Part shown: piece by piece, positions 44,942 to 56,726 of the stretch
Layout of the letters: every line of letters begins with the position of its first letter
Position numbering within the stretch: position 1 is the first letter of the stretch
Origin: Lepas anatifera
Taxonomy: Eukaryota; Arthropoda; Thecostraca; Lepadidae
NCBI GenBank assembly: GCA_034440635.1
Contig: JAOTON010000321.1
Coordinates: forward strand, 472,501 to 536,500
Direction: 5' to 3'
DNA: 64,000 nucleotides
The notes under the pieces: generated by a model
The model's input: the letters and a program-made list of their open reading frames with translations, nothing else
Databases searched by the model: none
What the model was told of the DNA's origin: nothing
Translations under genes and position numbers: made by a program

Positions 44942-47201
44942 ACGAAAAATTTCCTTTCGGAAATATAATGAAATAAACTAATTTAAACATTCATCAATGG
45001 TCCAGGTTTTCTGTTTATGTTACTAAAATAAGCTTCAGTCAAACATTCAAAACATACATTCTTCCATGTGTATAGTATTTGTACTGGCATTGCTTTTCTT
45101 TGTTTTAAGACGTCAATAACCTAATTAATATTCACATTTTTTACCCTATTGCTTCGTTTCTACGTTTCCTCTCCTTCTTCACAAAGAGGGTGTTTAACAT
45201 TACATATGATAAAAACGCACGGAGAAGGCTGAAGGTTAATGTAGCCAAAAATGGGGTGGCTATGGCTCGCAGGAAGTAAGCCATAACTGTGGCGCACGAG
45301 GGCTGAGATGGCAGAAGCGACAGTGACCACAGATCTTGAGAGGCGCGAATATTGCTGGAGCTGTTGTAGTAGAGCAGGAGGCTGGCACCGGCTGGTAGAT
45401 GCTGACCGTGGCGTCGGAAGTAAAGGTACGACTTGAAAAAGAGCTGCTGATGCTTTGGCTGTTTTGATGGGAGACGTCGTCGATAATTTGTATGTCGAGG
45501 CCGACGGTAAGAAGGTGGCGGGTGAAGCGTAGCGCGTTCAAGTAGGCGAATCCAGGGGCGAAGTCTGGAGTCGGACTTGCGGATCTGACGTGGTACCTGG
45601 GTCAGGTCCGAAAAGCCAAAACAGACGGTCGAATTTGTGAAGTGCGGCGCGATGGTAGGTCAGCAAGCTGCCGTTGGTGACGGTGCAGTCATGTTTCCCA
45701 GCCTCCAGTAGTTTTTGATGTAGATAAGCAATAGACGGCGCCTCCAATAAGGGTTTGTGCAATGCTGCCAGAGCTCAGAAGGTGGTGCGACTTAGCGGTC
45801 AGAGAAAATTTGGGCTGGTTGAAGAAATGGCCTTCAGCGTTCTCAGAGACGTAACGGATCTGAAACATGTTGACAATGGGAAAAGTGCGAAATGATAGAC
45901 AAACGATATTGGTATGGGCAGTTAAAACGGGGACCCTAAATCAAACTAATTCAAATGGTGCATAAAAGTAATCGAGTACATTGGTCGAATGGATCAAAGT
46001 CGATGACACGAAAGTTCTTAGCATACATTCACAATCATACAGACATCAGATAGCAATCATGTCAGGAGCAGGTTGTCATACGATGGTTCCATAACCATCC
46101 GGAGCTGCCGTAAACATCGGCTTGGGGCCGGGAACCAGTGGCGACGGCGAGATGGGCGGTTATGACCGGTTTAGGCCTTCTGGGCGGCATGCCCGTCGGC
46201 GGCGACTTGAGCGCTGGCTGAAGTGGGGTAGGTTGTGTTGATGTTTGGAGAAAAAAACAGAGTAGCGGGCGTAGTAGAATCGAGAACGGGTGCCGTTTGT
46301 TTAGTCTGGCCAGAATGATGCCATGGGCGGCTGCCAGGGCGGCGCAGACGAGATCCGTGTTGATATTATCGGTGAAACAGACGGGCTGTCAGACGCGGTA
46401 CTACGGTAACTGTGCAGAGACGGTGGTAGTCCATCCAGGGCGACGGTAATACATCCTATAATATTTACACTTTGATCAAAATACTTAATAAAAGGAGAGA
46501 ATTACGTTAAGGGCGTATAACTCCATATTGGAGGAAAACATGTCCAAACGCCGAGAAATTCAAGGGATTGTGTTCACTGAATTTAAACATGAACAAAACC
46601 TGGGGGCCAACAGGTGTCATCTAGGTGAACGGATGGGAAATAGCCGTTAGTTACTTTAAATGCAAAGGCAGGCAATGAATTAACAGCGACCGGTACGTTA
46701 TGGCCTACCAGTCAGAAATTTACTTGCAAAATGAAGGAATTTTGTACAGGATGGAACGATGTTAGGAACTGAGAGTATCGAGCAGACGTGCTGGCTCAAT
46801 ACTCGTAAAAGGATAAATTTAGAGCCAAAGGTGAGGGCCTGGGGCCGTCACTGGCATTGCCAAAACGTGGATAAACTACACAACGTGATACAGAACGGAA
46901 GATGCTATGATAAAAGGTAGATTTGAACAAGGGGTTTGTCTTGGCCGTGGCAACGTTTTTTTTTTTAGATCTGAATGGGGGGGGCTGATGCCGCCGTTCC
47001 TGTGAGCGCCGGTGGAGCTGCTCGGGGCGGAATGGTGACGAATAAAAACAGGCCAGACTGCTGGCGCTGGGTGCCAGGTTTTTTGTGACTAGGGGCGGTG
47101 GCGCGACGGCAGTGGCCGTCGCAGCCGCGGGCACACTGCTAACGCAGTCTGCGGAGTGTCGGCTGAGACACTGTGTCGTCGGAGCGGCAGGAAAGAAGCA
47201 G
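44942..47201 (-). other. Unassigned 3' interior of the LTR element
   Basis: About 2.2 kb between the envelope stop and the polypurine tract. Minus-strand frames at 46796-47134, 45538-45762 and 45260-45541 show no recognisable domain. Confidence 0.4.
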
Positions 47202-48161
47202 TTAACGCTTGATAATAGTAATCGTGAGTGAAAATAAGAAAATGGCAGCTATGCCGATAGCAAAATAATAGAAAATGTTACGAACGGAAGAGAAGACGTC
47301 AAGAGTACCGGAGCTTAAATTGTCCCAAAAGGAGGTTGGGAGAATACGTCCAGAAGTGGCAACAGAAATGTTACGTGCAACGAGATCAAGGTCTGGATCA
47401 TCCAAACAAAAGTCCAAGTTATCGCAACTTCGGAGCTCATTGAAGACTAGACAAAGAGTTTCCCGATGGCAAACTTTAGAGGTTTTAAATTCAATTGTGA
47501 TGGATGTGTCTGTCGTGGTTAAATAGACAGACCGGGTCGAGAGCGGTATATCTATAAGGCTTACGTCGGCGCGTCCGTCCTGACAAGTACTTTTGGCGAG
47601 AAAAGTGAATGTGGCTGGAGTGGGACAACTGTGACAACCTTGTACAGCAATTGTGCTTTTGATTTTTGGACAAACTTGAATGGTACGTACAGTAACTTTT
47701 AGGTCGGTGATCGAAAGGTGAGCAATTGCTGGACTTGAAGTAAGAAGTTGAGATTTGAGAGCACCGGCTTGGTCAACAAAGAACTTTTGATTGGCATAGA
47801 CACGTGGTAAAATGTGAGCTTTCTGCTTAGTCATTGTTTTAACATAACTTTCTTGTGCATCACACGAAATGCGTTCTTCGTATGTATGACACGTCACTAA
47901 ATCATGTGGAAATAAAAAATTAGTAGAATAGGGCTCAGAGCTCTGTATGTCTCCTACGGTGCCTCGAACAGGTTGGTTCCTTGCGGAACTACGAACAAGA
48001 TAAGCATCTTGGGGATTGCGTATGTTTTTGACAAAACTATCTAAAATTTGCACTGAAGGCTGATCATAATTACCTAGGACGGTGAGTTTAATGCCACTAG
48101 GAGTCACGGCAGTGGCAGACGTAGCAATTTCTTCAGCAGTATTATTAATAATTTCAGTCAA
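47202..48161 (-). CDS. Phlebovirus-Gc-like envelope glycoprotein fragment (endogenous)
   Basis: A 319-codon open frame with no stop. Features of the C-terminal half of a class II fusion glycoprotein of the phlebovirus Gc type are visible: GDIQ at about residues 70-73 followed by spaced cysteines, a QGCHSC motif at 174-179 in the domain-III-like part, a cysteine-rich stem (231-252) and a single membrane anchor (about 295-317) with a very short tail. Proteins of this type are known as envelope genes of some BEL/Pao and Gypsy LTR elements. The frame stays open upstream toward the LTR but has no ATG near its start (first Met in the listed frame comes after residue 100), so the N-terminal part with the fusion loop is missing or was supplied by splicing. 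Confidence 0.8.
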   Translation of the reverse strand: MTEIINNTAEEIATSATAVTPSGIKLTVLGNYDQPSVQILDSFVKNIRNPQDAYLVRSSARNQPVRGTVGDIQSSEPYSTNFLFPHDLVTCHTYEERISCDAQESYVKTMTKQKAHILPRVYANQKFFVDQAGALKSQLLTSSPAIAHLSITDLKVTVRTIQVCPKIKSTIAVQGCHSCPTPATFTFLAKSTCQDGRADVSLIDIPLSTRSVYLTTTDTSITIEFKTSKVCHRETLCLVFNELRSCDNLDFCLDDPDLDLVARNISVATSGRILPTSFWDNLSSGTLDVFSSVRNIFYYFAIGIAAIFLFSLTITIIKR

Positions 48162-48212
48162 TGTAACGACGGGCTGGCAGGGCGAAATAGGAGAATCTCC
48201 ACACGTACCTTG

Positions 48213-48230
48213 TGTCCGCCGCTGCCACCA
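48213..48230 (-). promoter_or_regulatory. Primer-binding-site candidate
   Basis: One base inside the 5' LTR the minus strand reads TGGTGGCAGCGGCGGACA. The TGG start suits a tRNA 3' CCA end. I could not assign the tRNA. Confidence 0.5.
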
Positions 48231-48231
48231 G

Positions 48232-48401
48232 TGTTACGTTGTCGGAGGCGAGAGGAAGACTGCGTCGGGACCAACTGTGTATTCCAATTTTAGACCTAGT
48301 TATATATCTTCGCTCAAGCCAACGAAACGGGTTGCTGGCATAAACACAGACACTCGTGACACACATTCTGATTTTAGGACTAGACTAAACACTCTACAAC
48401 A
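48232..48401 (-). repeat. 5' LTR
   Basis: 170 bp, no difference seen by eye from 44761-44930, which implies recent insertion. Confidence 0.88.
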
Positions 48402-50935
48402 ATCTACTGTCCAGGGCCGCAGCCAGGGGGCACAGGGGGCACGTGTCTCCATCGGTGCCGGGTGTCCTTTTAATTGCCAGGTGGTGTACCCCCTTTGGGC
48501 CGTGCCGCTCGAAATTTAGTGCCCTAGGCCGTTGAACCTAGATGGAACTAGACCGCATTTAGCGATTTCAACTATTGTTTGACAATTAAGTGCCTGTTTG
48601 GTCAGCTAAAGCATTCTGTCGCCTTTCCAAGAACCCGGGAAGAGTATAGGCACCTAATCCGTTTCCAGATAAGGCCTCATCGTCGCCAATAATCGTATGG
48701 GTGGAGCTCATCTGGTGGCCCCTGGAGCTGATCATGTGCCCTCTGAGCTGATCTGGTGCTCTTGTAGTCAATCTGGTGCCCCCCCGCTGAGAAAATAATT
48801 GTGCCTTCTGAACCTATATAATGTTCTTTAAGTTAGCCTGATGCATCTGAGCTTGCCTGGTGCCCCATTAGCTGCTTTAGTGCCCCTTGAGCTGATCCGG
48901 GTCCCCTGAACTTGTTTAATGCCTCCCGGAGGTTATCTACTGTCCAGGGGGCACAGGGGGCACGTGTTCCCATCGGTGCCGGGTGCCCTTTTGATTTCCA
49001 GGTTGTGTACCCCCTTTGGGCCGTGCCGTTCGAAATTTAGTGCCATACGTCGTTGAACCTAGATGGAACTAGACTGCATTTAGCGATTTCAACTATTGTT
49101 TGAAAATTAAGTGTCTTTTTGGTCAGCTAGGGCATTCTGTCGCCTTTCCAAGCACCCAGGAAGAGTATAGGCACGTAATCCGTTTCCAGGGAATGCCTCA
49201 TCTTCGCCAATAATCGTATGGGTGGAGCTCATCTGGTGCCCCCTGGAGCTGATCATGTGCCCCCTGAGCTGACCTGGTTCCCTCGTAGTCAATCTCGTGC
49301 CCCCCTGCGAAAATAAGTGTGCCTTCTGAACCTATATAATGCTCTCTGAGTTAGTTTGATGCCTCCGGGCTTGTCTGGTGTCCTTTTAGCTGTTTTAGTG
49401 CCCCCTGAGCTGATCCGGGCCCCTGAGCTTATTTCATGCCTCCCGGAGTTGATATTCTGTCCAGGGGTGCAGCCAGGGGGCACATGGAGCACGTGCCCCC
49501 ATCACTGCCGGGGTTCCCTTTTGATTGCCAGGTGGTGTACCCAATTTGTGCCGTGCCGCTCGAAATGTGCCCTACGCCGTTGAACCTAGATGTAACTGGA
49601 CCGCATGTAGTGATTGAAACTGTTGTTGGACAACTTAATACCTTTTTCGGTCAGCTAGGGCATTCTGTCGCGTTTCCAAGCACCCCGGAAGAGTATGGGC
49701 ACCTAGTATGTGTCCACCTAATGCCTCATCGTCGCCAATAATCGTACGGGTGAAGCTAATCTGGTGCTTATTGAGCTCATCTCGTGGCCTCTCAGCTGGT
49801 CTTGGCCCCTTGAGCTGATTACTTGCCCTCTAAGCTGATCTGGTACCCCTGAGTCAATCGAGTTCCCCACTGAGCAAATAATTGTGCCTCATGAACCTAT
49901 ATAATGCCCTCTGAGCTAGTCTAATGCCCCCGAGATTGATTGGTGCCCTAATAGCTGATTTAGTGCCCCTTGAGCTGATTCGGGCCCCCGAGCTGATCTC
50001 ATGCCTCCCCAACTTGATTCTGTCTCCTAAGTCAATATGGTGCCTCTTCAGCTGATTAGATGCCCCCTCAGCTGATTATTGATGTCTCCTTAGATGGCCT
50101 GGTGCCTCCTGAGCTGGTTTGGTGGGCCCTGAGCCCACCTTGTGTCCCCTGAGCTGTTATGTTGCTCCCTGAGGTGATTTATGCTCCTGCCATAGTCTGA
50201 GGGGCTGGGAGCTGATCTGGCCACCGAGCGGATCGATCTGGTGCCACCTGAGCTGCACTAATGCCCCTGAGTCGATCTGGTGCCTCCTGAGCCTATCTGA
50301 TGCCCTCTGAGCTAGTCTGGTGCCCCTGAGCTAATCTGGTGCCCATTAAGCTGATCTGGGCCTCCTTACGTGATTTCATGAGTAGCTCTAAAGCCCTGAG
50401 CTGAGCTGGGCCCAAAGAGGCTGATGAGGGCCCCTGAGATGGTATGGGGCTCCTGAGCTGATTAAGTGCCTCATGACTTGATCTGGTATTCCCGAGCTGG
50501 TCGGGGACCACTGATCTGATTGTTTGTCCCCGAGGCTGATCTGGTGCCCTATGGGCCGATCTGGTGTCCCCTGAGCAGCTCTGGGGCCTTTGAACTGATT
50601 GGGCCCCGAGCTGGTGAAGGATTCCTGAGCTGATTTAGTGGCCCTGACCTGATCTTGCCCCCTGACCTGACTTGAGGCCCCTGAACTGATCTGGGGCCCC
50701 AATAGCTGATCTGGGCCCCAAGAGCGGATCTGGGTTCTGAGGGTATCCTGAGCTGGTCTGCGCGCTGAGCTTGTGAGAGACCCTTAAATTGGCTTGAGGC
50801 CCCCTGAGGTGATCTGGCGCCTTAAACTGTTCTGGGGCTTCTTGAACTGGTTTAAGGCCCTATGAGCCTATCTGTGGCCCATTGAGCTAGCGTGATGACC
50901 TCATCTCTGGGACCAATGAGCTAGTCTAGTCCCTG
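48402..50935 (-). repeat. hAT-internal higher-order units and GGTGCCCC minisatellite
   Basis: Tandem terminal units begin near 48413, 48935 and 49460 (each with GGCACAGGGGGCACGT or a variant), then a long array of CTGAGCTGATCTGGTGCCCC-type units (49745-50935). Reverse complement of 8096-9731 and 34186-35630. The sequence at 49786-49815 preserves the empty site of the 24 kb insertion. Confidence 0.88.
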
Positions 50936-51720
50936 GGTGAAGCATGAGCTGCTCTGTGGCCCTGATCTACATCAGGGACCCCTGAGATGGTCTTGAATAG
51001 ACAGATAAAAAGAACACAAGGCCAACTCCCATCATCTCGGGGCGGGGTCACTGAGCTAGCCTGGTCCCTGGAGGCACAACTGGGGGGATGGGGGAAGCTG
51101 CTCTGGAGGCCTCTGATCCACACTTGGGGGCCCCAGAGCTGGTCTTGAATAGATGGGGAATAAGAACACAATGGAAATTCCCCTTGTAAAACGGGGCTAA
51201 CGAGGAATGAGGAATCTCTAAAACGGCTTGTGATACCTAGGCACCCCTGGTTATATAAATTACTTATTATATTGGTGGATTCTGGGAAGGGATGATAAAA
51301 AGGCATGTACCACTGAGCTCAGAGCACAGTCCCCTAAACCAGGATTTCTACTAATCAATTTAAATGAACAACTAGTTTTCACAATTTTCAGCTCTGTCAC
51401 ACCATCCCCATTCAAACCACCGGCTTGTTCACCTTTTATATACTCTTAACTGGGACCGATCCTTGAGAATATGAAGCTTAATAAACGCATTCAAAAGGTA
51501 TCTCCCAAATTTTCCCGGCAGCAAAAATGTGTCCTTCCAAAGACACTATGCCACTCCTCGTCCCACAGTGATTGTGAGAGGCAAGGAAATTTCTGCGTTT
51601 AGCCAGGGCTCACTCGTCACGACAAAACCAGTGGGCATCAAATTAATTTTCGACTCCAATATGACTTTACCTGCACATTGTAACATATATCACATGCTCC
51701 GCTGATTTCTTTGGTGTTAG
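50936..51720 (-). other. Unique interior of hAT copy 2
   Basis: Reverse complement of about 7500-8095. Two diverged copies of a segment with TGGTCTTGAATAGA occur at about 50990 and 51150. No gene is recognised. Confidence 0.6.
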
Positions 51721-53040
51721 GTAGGGAAGACCGGGGCTAGTTGAACATGATTTTTGTTTTGGTCGCATATCTCAGAGATTGCTAAAGGTGTAGATTTCGC
51801 TCTGCCATTGCTAGAAAGCCTATTCTTCTGGCTTTCGAGTGATGCGTGTACCAACGCTTGAATGTTGTCGCTGTGTGAGATATTTGATCATGAATAGGTC
51901 AATGTCAAATGGCTCAACTCGCCCCGTGTCGGGGTAAGTTGAGCCACGCTCCGGGGTACGTTGAGCCGTTTAACGATTTGAAAATTCCTACACTTCATGA
52001 CCCCTCCAGGGTCTACACGGTGTATATCCGGGATTTTTCGATTTCGTGACCTGAGGTCAGGTTACGAGATAACCTCTCCCATTGAAAAAGGATGAAGAAA
52101 AGCTGTCTTATGATCTAAAAGTCACAAAAACTGTTGCAAATGTTCAGCTTGCTCAGAAAAGCGTTCTTAGACACCCTTTCACGGATCCCAGGGACCATAT
52201 TTGCCCATTGACCTCTGCGAGGTCATTTAAGGCCATTAAGGGTCAAATGCAGGATTTTGGCAATAACTTGACCTAATTAAGCTAGAGCGCTGAATCAAAC
52301 ATCATCGTGTATGTCTCGTCACGGGCTTTCATTTCATATACGGCAAGGTCACTTTCTGACCTCTCGTGACTTCAGGTCATATTAGGTCACGAGGTGACCT
52401 CTGGAGGTAAAACCACTGGCGGGAGGTCATTATGTTTCACATAGCGGAAAAAGGTCTGGCATCTTCCTAACAAACGTACTTTACCAGACCTCAATAGCTC
52501 TAATGGCGCAAGAGTTATGCTCAGTTTTCTTAAGCACTGCATATTTTAGTGAAAATAGCCTATCGTGACCTAACTTGACCTCTGGAGGTCAAACCATTGA
52601 CCTGAGCGCTTAAACATTCAAATAATTTCGTACTGAATTCACGTGAGCTTTCTAATACACTTTGCAAATTTGCGCCAACCCCCCATATATTCGGAGTTAG
52701 AGGGGGAACATCGATGGCCCCCCGTTAAGGCGAAGGTGACGCCGGACCCCGGTGAGGCGCGGGTTAATGGAAGATGAGGGCCCAAGTCCTGCGCTGGAAG
52801 CTCTTCTCCATAATTGGTCGGCCTAGCAGCAGGTCAGGGCAGGTAATGGGACATTAAATCCCTGAAGTGTTTTGAAAATAATCGGGAAAATCAGAAGCTG
52901 GTGGTAAATGCCTTTCCCCCTTCGCCAATGGATCGACCCGATAGCAGACATTTTAGGAGACAACTGTCAGGGCCAAATAGCATCGCCAACTATTTCCCTG
53001 TTAGAAGTTTCTCGGGAGCCAGTTTGCTCTTTGATCAGAG

Positions 53041-53112
53041 AAGCCACCCGGTCTTGAACACGGGTCAGCCGCATGGAAAGTGTGTGTGCTATCCACTACA
53101 CCACTGTGCCCC
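53041..53112 (-). other. tRNA-like fragment (SINE head type)
   Basis: Minus strand: GGCACAGTGGTGTAGTGGAT (A box) and CCGTGTTCAAGACC (B-box-like). Acceptor ends pair poorly. No tail identified. Confidence 0.4.
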
Positions 53113-53521
53113 ATCAAATTCCGGGGAAATTGAGGTATTCCATGTTTTTTTCCTCCGGGGCGCGTTGATCATGGCTCAACATACCCCAACACCCTTGTGG
53201 CTCAACTTACCCCGAGACCCCGCCGCCATTCCGGGGGCAGCTGACGCGAGAAGTGAGTGATCAAGTATCATAGTTTTCGGCCCAAATAAGGTGTAAATAC
53301 CTGCATTCAACTCATTTAGTACGGCTGATATTTATCTCCAATATCAACAGTGCTATTAAAAAATGTTTGACAAAAGCAAACTTCACTTTTGCTATGAAAA
53401 AACAAGTTTTTCTGTCTCCAAACCGCTACCGACCAGATATCACGACGGTTTCCTGCTGAAAGACGGAAAGCGGTTGCCCGCATGCGCTGTCATGATTACA
53501 GCGCAATATCTTCAGAAACAG

Positions 53522-56383
53522 CGGGGGCATTCCAGGACAGATCGACCAAGGCTTGACACCACCATATCTAGAAAAAATCTGAAACTTTGTCTCCGGGGTA
53601 GTTTTGGGCCAGAAACACGCCTGTGAGAATCTTAGCCCCCTCCGATCAACGGTGACCGAGTTATAGCCCGAGGCATTTTCGGGAGATCACCCTGTAGACT
53701 CATTTTTGATGCTTCATAACTCAAAAACGCATAGCCTGATTAACAAGTTTTGTATATCATTGAACTCGTCTTGAACTATACTTTATTTTGAAAAAGAAAA
53801 TTTCAAAATTTGAAATTTTTTACTTTTAATTTGTTTGACCTTTTCTTTTTGACCTAGCATGACCTTTTCCCAGTTAAAATTGCCATTTTAGACACCTCAA
53901 AAATTTTGATTAATAAAATATCTTTGAATAGGAAAAATAAAAAAATGCGTTCTTGCTATAAGTTCCAAATATTTAGCACCTAAGGTAGGTATGTAGACGG
54001 TTTTTGACCACTGCAGTAGTACAGCCTTATGTTTAACGCCGCAAACATAGTGATTGTTTTTGTAATCGGTTGCTGGCAATCATATTGCTTTGTCTTTACG
54101 AAATTTTCATCGTGCAAGTATCAGAATTTATGACAATTAACACGCGCCCACCCGAGGGGGTGGGCAACCGGCCTCCTCAGGTCTCTACAGGTAGTAAAAA
54201 AAACACCTTAGCGCAGCGCCACCGCACGCCATCTATCTCTAACACAACATATTACAACTTCTGAAAAAATTTTAGGTCTGGGTCATACCAGGTCAAACCG
54301 CCAAACCAGGTCAAGAGACCTAACCTCGAAAAAACTTTGGGAAGTGCATCAATAATATCAAATTTAGCCTATCGTGGTTTGATTCACATTACATAGTAAG
54401 GTCGCCCAGCAAGATAATTTTTGTAGCAGGATTTCTATGTCGATAACCGGGAGCAGGGTCAAGGTCATGGTCTTTCCATTAGAAATGCATGGGGCAATTG
54501 GTAAATTTTGATAACTTGAGAAAATTGAGAATTGTCGAGAATTGCGATGGAGGTTTTGTTTTTACGTTGTCGTGTCTGGCTTGCCACTGCAGTTTAATTA
54601 ATATTCTTTTTACCATACAGACCTAAGCCTGGCTCTAGGTCAAAGCAGGTTAATTTTGGCATTTGACTAGGTAATATTATAAGACACATAATCCGTTTGG
54701 GCTCAACAAGAGTGTTCCAATGGCGCTGAACATTTCTTTCAACGGCTCTCCTCTGTCACCTATTATGCCACAAAATTTAGGTTTCCACTTTGTTCCTGTA
54801 AGAAATACTGTGACCTCGAGCAACCTCAAAGATGACACGACCAAACGATTGTGTGTAACATATTCGGTAGTGATTAAAACTGGCTGTTTAGCGGCATCAC
54901 TCCCAATGCACAGTGTAATTATTCATCTGGGATTCTGGGATCCGTGTCAGCTATGAAATGATCACCTTGTAAAAATATCATGAGGCAATCTGTTCAAGTG
55001 ACCAAGTCGAATGCGTTACAATTTCAGGACACTTTCGCATATATGAGCAGATTCAAATTACTTTTTGGGAATGAAATTCTTTCAGACACGTTTGTTTACA
55101 TTCCATGAATCCTCTCAAACGTACGCTGTGCTGCACTGGGTCACCTTGTATCGATACTATTTTTCCATCTCGGGGGGACGATGTAATTGTGTGAGTTAGT
55201 GGTGCTCATAGGATAAGTTATATTTGTTTCAATTATGGATAAACTCGCGACATCTTTGTAAATTTTTGTTTAAGGCTGAAAGGTCATTTATTAATAAGTT
55301 CATTTACCCTCGTCTCCCTCGAAACAATGGATTCCTTTCTATCACTTTTAATGGCTGCAATTTTATCTTTATAAATATTGTCCAAGTTGTTTCCAGTTCA
55401 GTTTTAGGAGTAGGTGTCTCACTAGAGTCATCACGGGACTTTTTACGGAGACCCCGACCCCACCACCCAAACGAGCAGCTTCCACGATGAAGTGTTAATC
55501 AATGAACCAAATTTGAAAGTCCCACAAGGCATAACGACGACCGTCTACCTCAGGCCACACCCTCACCAGTCAGTTGCCAGCTGGCCTTCAGTATTTACGG
55601 TACCTACCACCCCCCAGTTAACCTAAATTATTTTTCCAGAAGTTGTAATATGTTGTGTTAGAGATAGATGGCGTACGGCGGCGCTGCGCTAAGGTGTTTT
55701 TTACTACCTGTAGAGACCTGAGGAGGCCGGTTGCCCACCCCCTCGGGTGGGTGCGTGTTAATTGTCATAAATTCTGACACTTGCACGATGAAAATTTCGT
55801 AAAGACAGGCAATATGATTGCCAGCAACCGATTACAAAAACAATCACTATGTTTGCGGCGTTAAACATAAGGCTGTACTACTGCAGTGGTCAAAAACCGT
55901 CTACATACCTACCTTAGGTGCTAAATATTTGGAACTTATAGCAAGAACGCATTTTTTTCCTATCGAAAGATATTTTATTAATCAAAATTTTTCAGGTGTC
56001 TAAAATGACAATTTCAACTGGGAAAAGGTCAAACTAGGTCAAAAAGAAAAGGTCAAACAAATTAAAAGTCAAAAATTTTCAAATTTTGAATTTTTTTGAA
56101 ATAAAGTATAGTTCAAGACGAGTTTAATGATATACAAAACTTGTTAATCAGGCTATGCGCTTTTGAGTTATGAAGCATCAAAAAATGAGTCTATAAGGTG
56201 ACCTCCCGAAAATGCCTCGGGCTATAACTCGGTCACCGTTGGTCGGAGGGGGCTAAGAATCTCACAGGCGTGTTTCTGGCCCAAAACTACCCCGGAAACA
56301 AAGTTTCAGATTTTTTCTAGACATGGTGGTGTCAAATTGAAATATTTTTGGTCGTTTTGTCCTGGAATGCCCCAGCGAAGTTA
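53522..56383. repeat. Large imperfect inverted repeat (arms about 750 bp)
   Basis: Arms 53522-54271 and 55626-56383 are reverse complements with modest divergence, from outer CATTCCAGGACA to inner ACAACATATTACAACTTC. The loop is about 1.35 kb. The arms include TTAACACGCGCCCACCCGAG, so TTAA-flanked termini (TTAA at 54137-54140 and 55758-55761) lie within them; a TTAA element at 54141-55757 is an alternative reading. Confidence 0.8.
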
Positions 56384-56726
56384 TCGCAAGTGGCTCAACA
56401 CGCCCCTGGCTGCAACTAGCCCCGGTCTCCCCTACTTGCATGAGTTGGCTTATTTGTCCTTAAATCTATCCAAAACAGTCGTGTTTTGGCTACTTCAATG
56501 ACATTTTGATGATATTTGTTCCCTTTTTCGGTTTTAATCGCGTTTTCCTTCTCCGTCAATGATTTATTTGCATTGTTATTGAACCAAAGATGCCCAAAAA
56601 ATGATATAAACAAAGATATAGTAAGTTTTTTAGGTTACGTTAAAAAGTGCCCTTTTTCCCGGGGGTGCCCCTCAAAGTTGGTGTGCCCCCCCATACCAAA
56701 GCTCTGGCTGCGCCCCTGTAAGGAGG

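Larger units (their letters stand above)
44761..48401 (-). mobile_element. LTR element with envelope-like gene but no gag-pol
   Basis: Two 170-bp direct repeats, TGTTACG...CTACAACA, read identical by eye at 44761-44930 and 48232-48401. A polypurine tract abuts the 3' LTR and a TGG-starting primer-site candidate abuts the 5' LTR, both for minus-strand transcription. The 3.3 kb interior holds an envelope-like frame next to the 5' LTR and about 2.2 kb of unassigned sequence, but no capsid, protease, reverse transcriptase or integrase. It is inserted in a higher-order unit of the hAT copy. I find no 4-6 bp duplication, only a 2-bp AT overlap relative to the empty site. Confidence 0.85.
51724..56432. 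mobile_element. 4.7 kb TA-flanked element with terminal repeats GGGAAGACCGGGGCTAGTTG
   Basis: The left end GGGAAGACCGGGGCTAGTTG follows TA (51722-51723). The right end is its reverse complement with one difference, followed by TA (56433-56434). The matching unbroken site in hAT copy 1 (near 7500) confirms precise insertion into a TA. Interior motifs such as GGGGTAAGTTGAGCCACG recur. No transposase is recognised, although 4.7 kb could house one. A large inner hairpin and a tRNA-like fragment are nested in it. Confidence 0.8.
44197..56718 (-). mobile_element. hAT-like element, copy 2, with perfect 8-bp duplication TAAGGAGG
   Basis: Termini CAGGGGCGCAGCCAGGG at 44197 and CTGGCTGCGCCCCTG ending at 56718. 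TAAGGAGG lies on both sides (44189-44196 and 56719-56726), the classic hAT duplication length. Removing the nested LTR element (44761-48401) and the TA element (51724-56432) leaves about 4.2 kb: terminal units of about 530 bp in tandem, a long minisatellite and about 800 bp of unique sequence. It is inverted relative to copy 1. No transposase is visible, so it must have moved in trans. Confidence 0.88.

Noticed and set aside
47275..47526. Plus-strand frame opposite the envelope gene
   Set aside because: Shadow of the minus-strand envelope frame.
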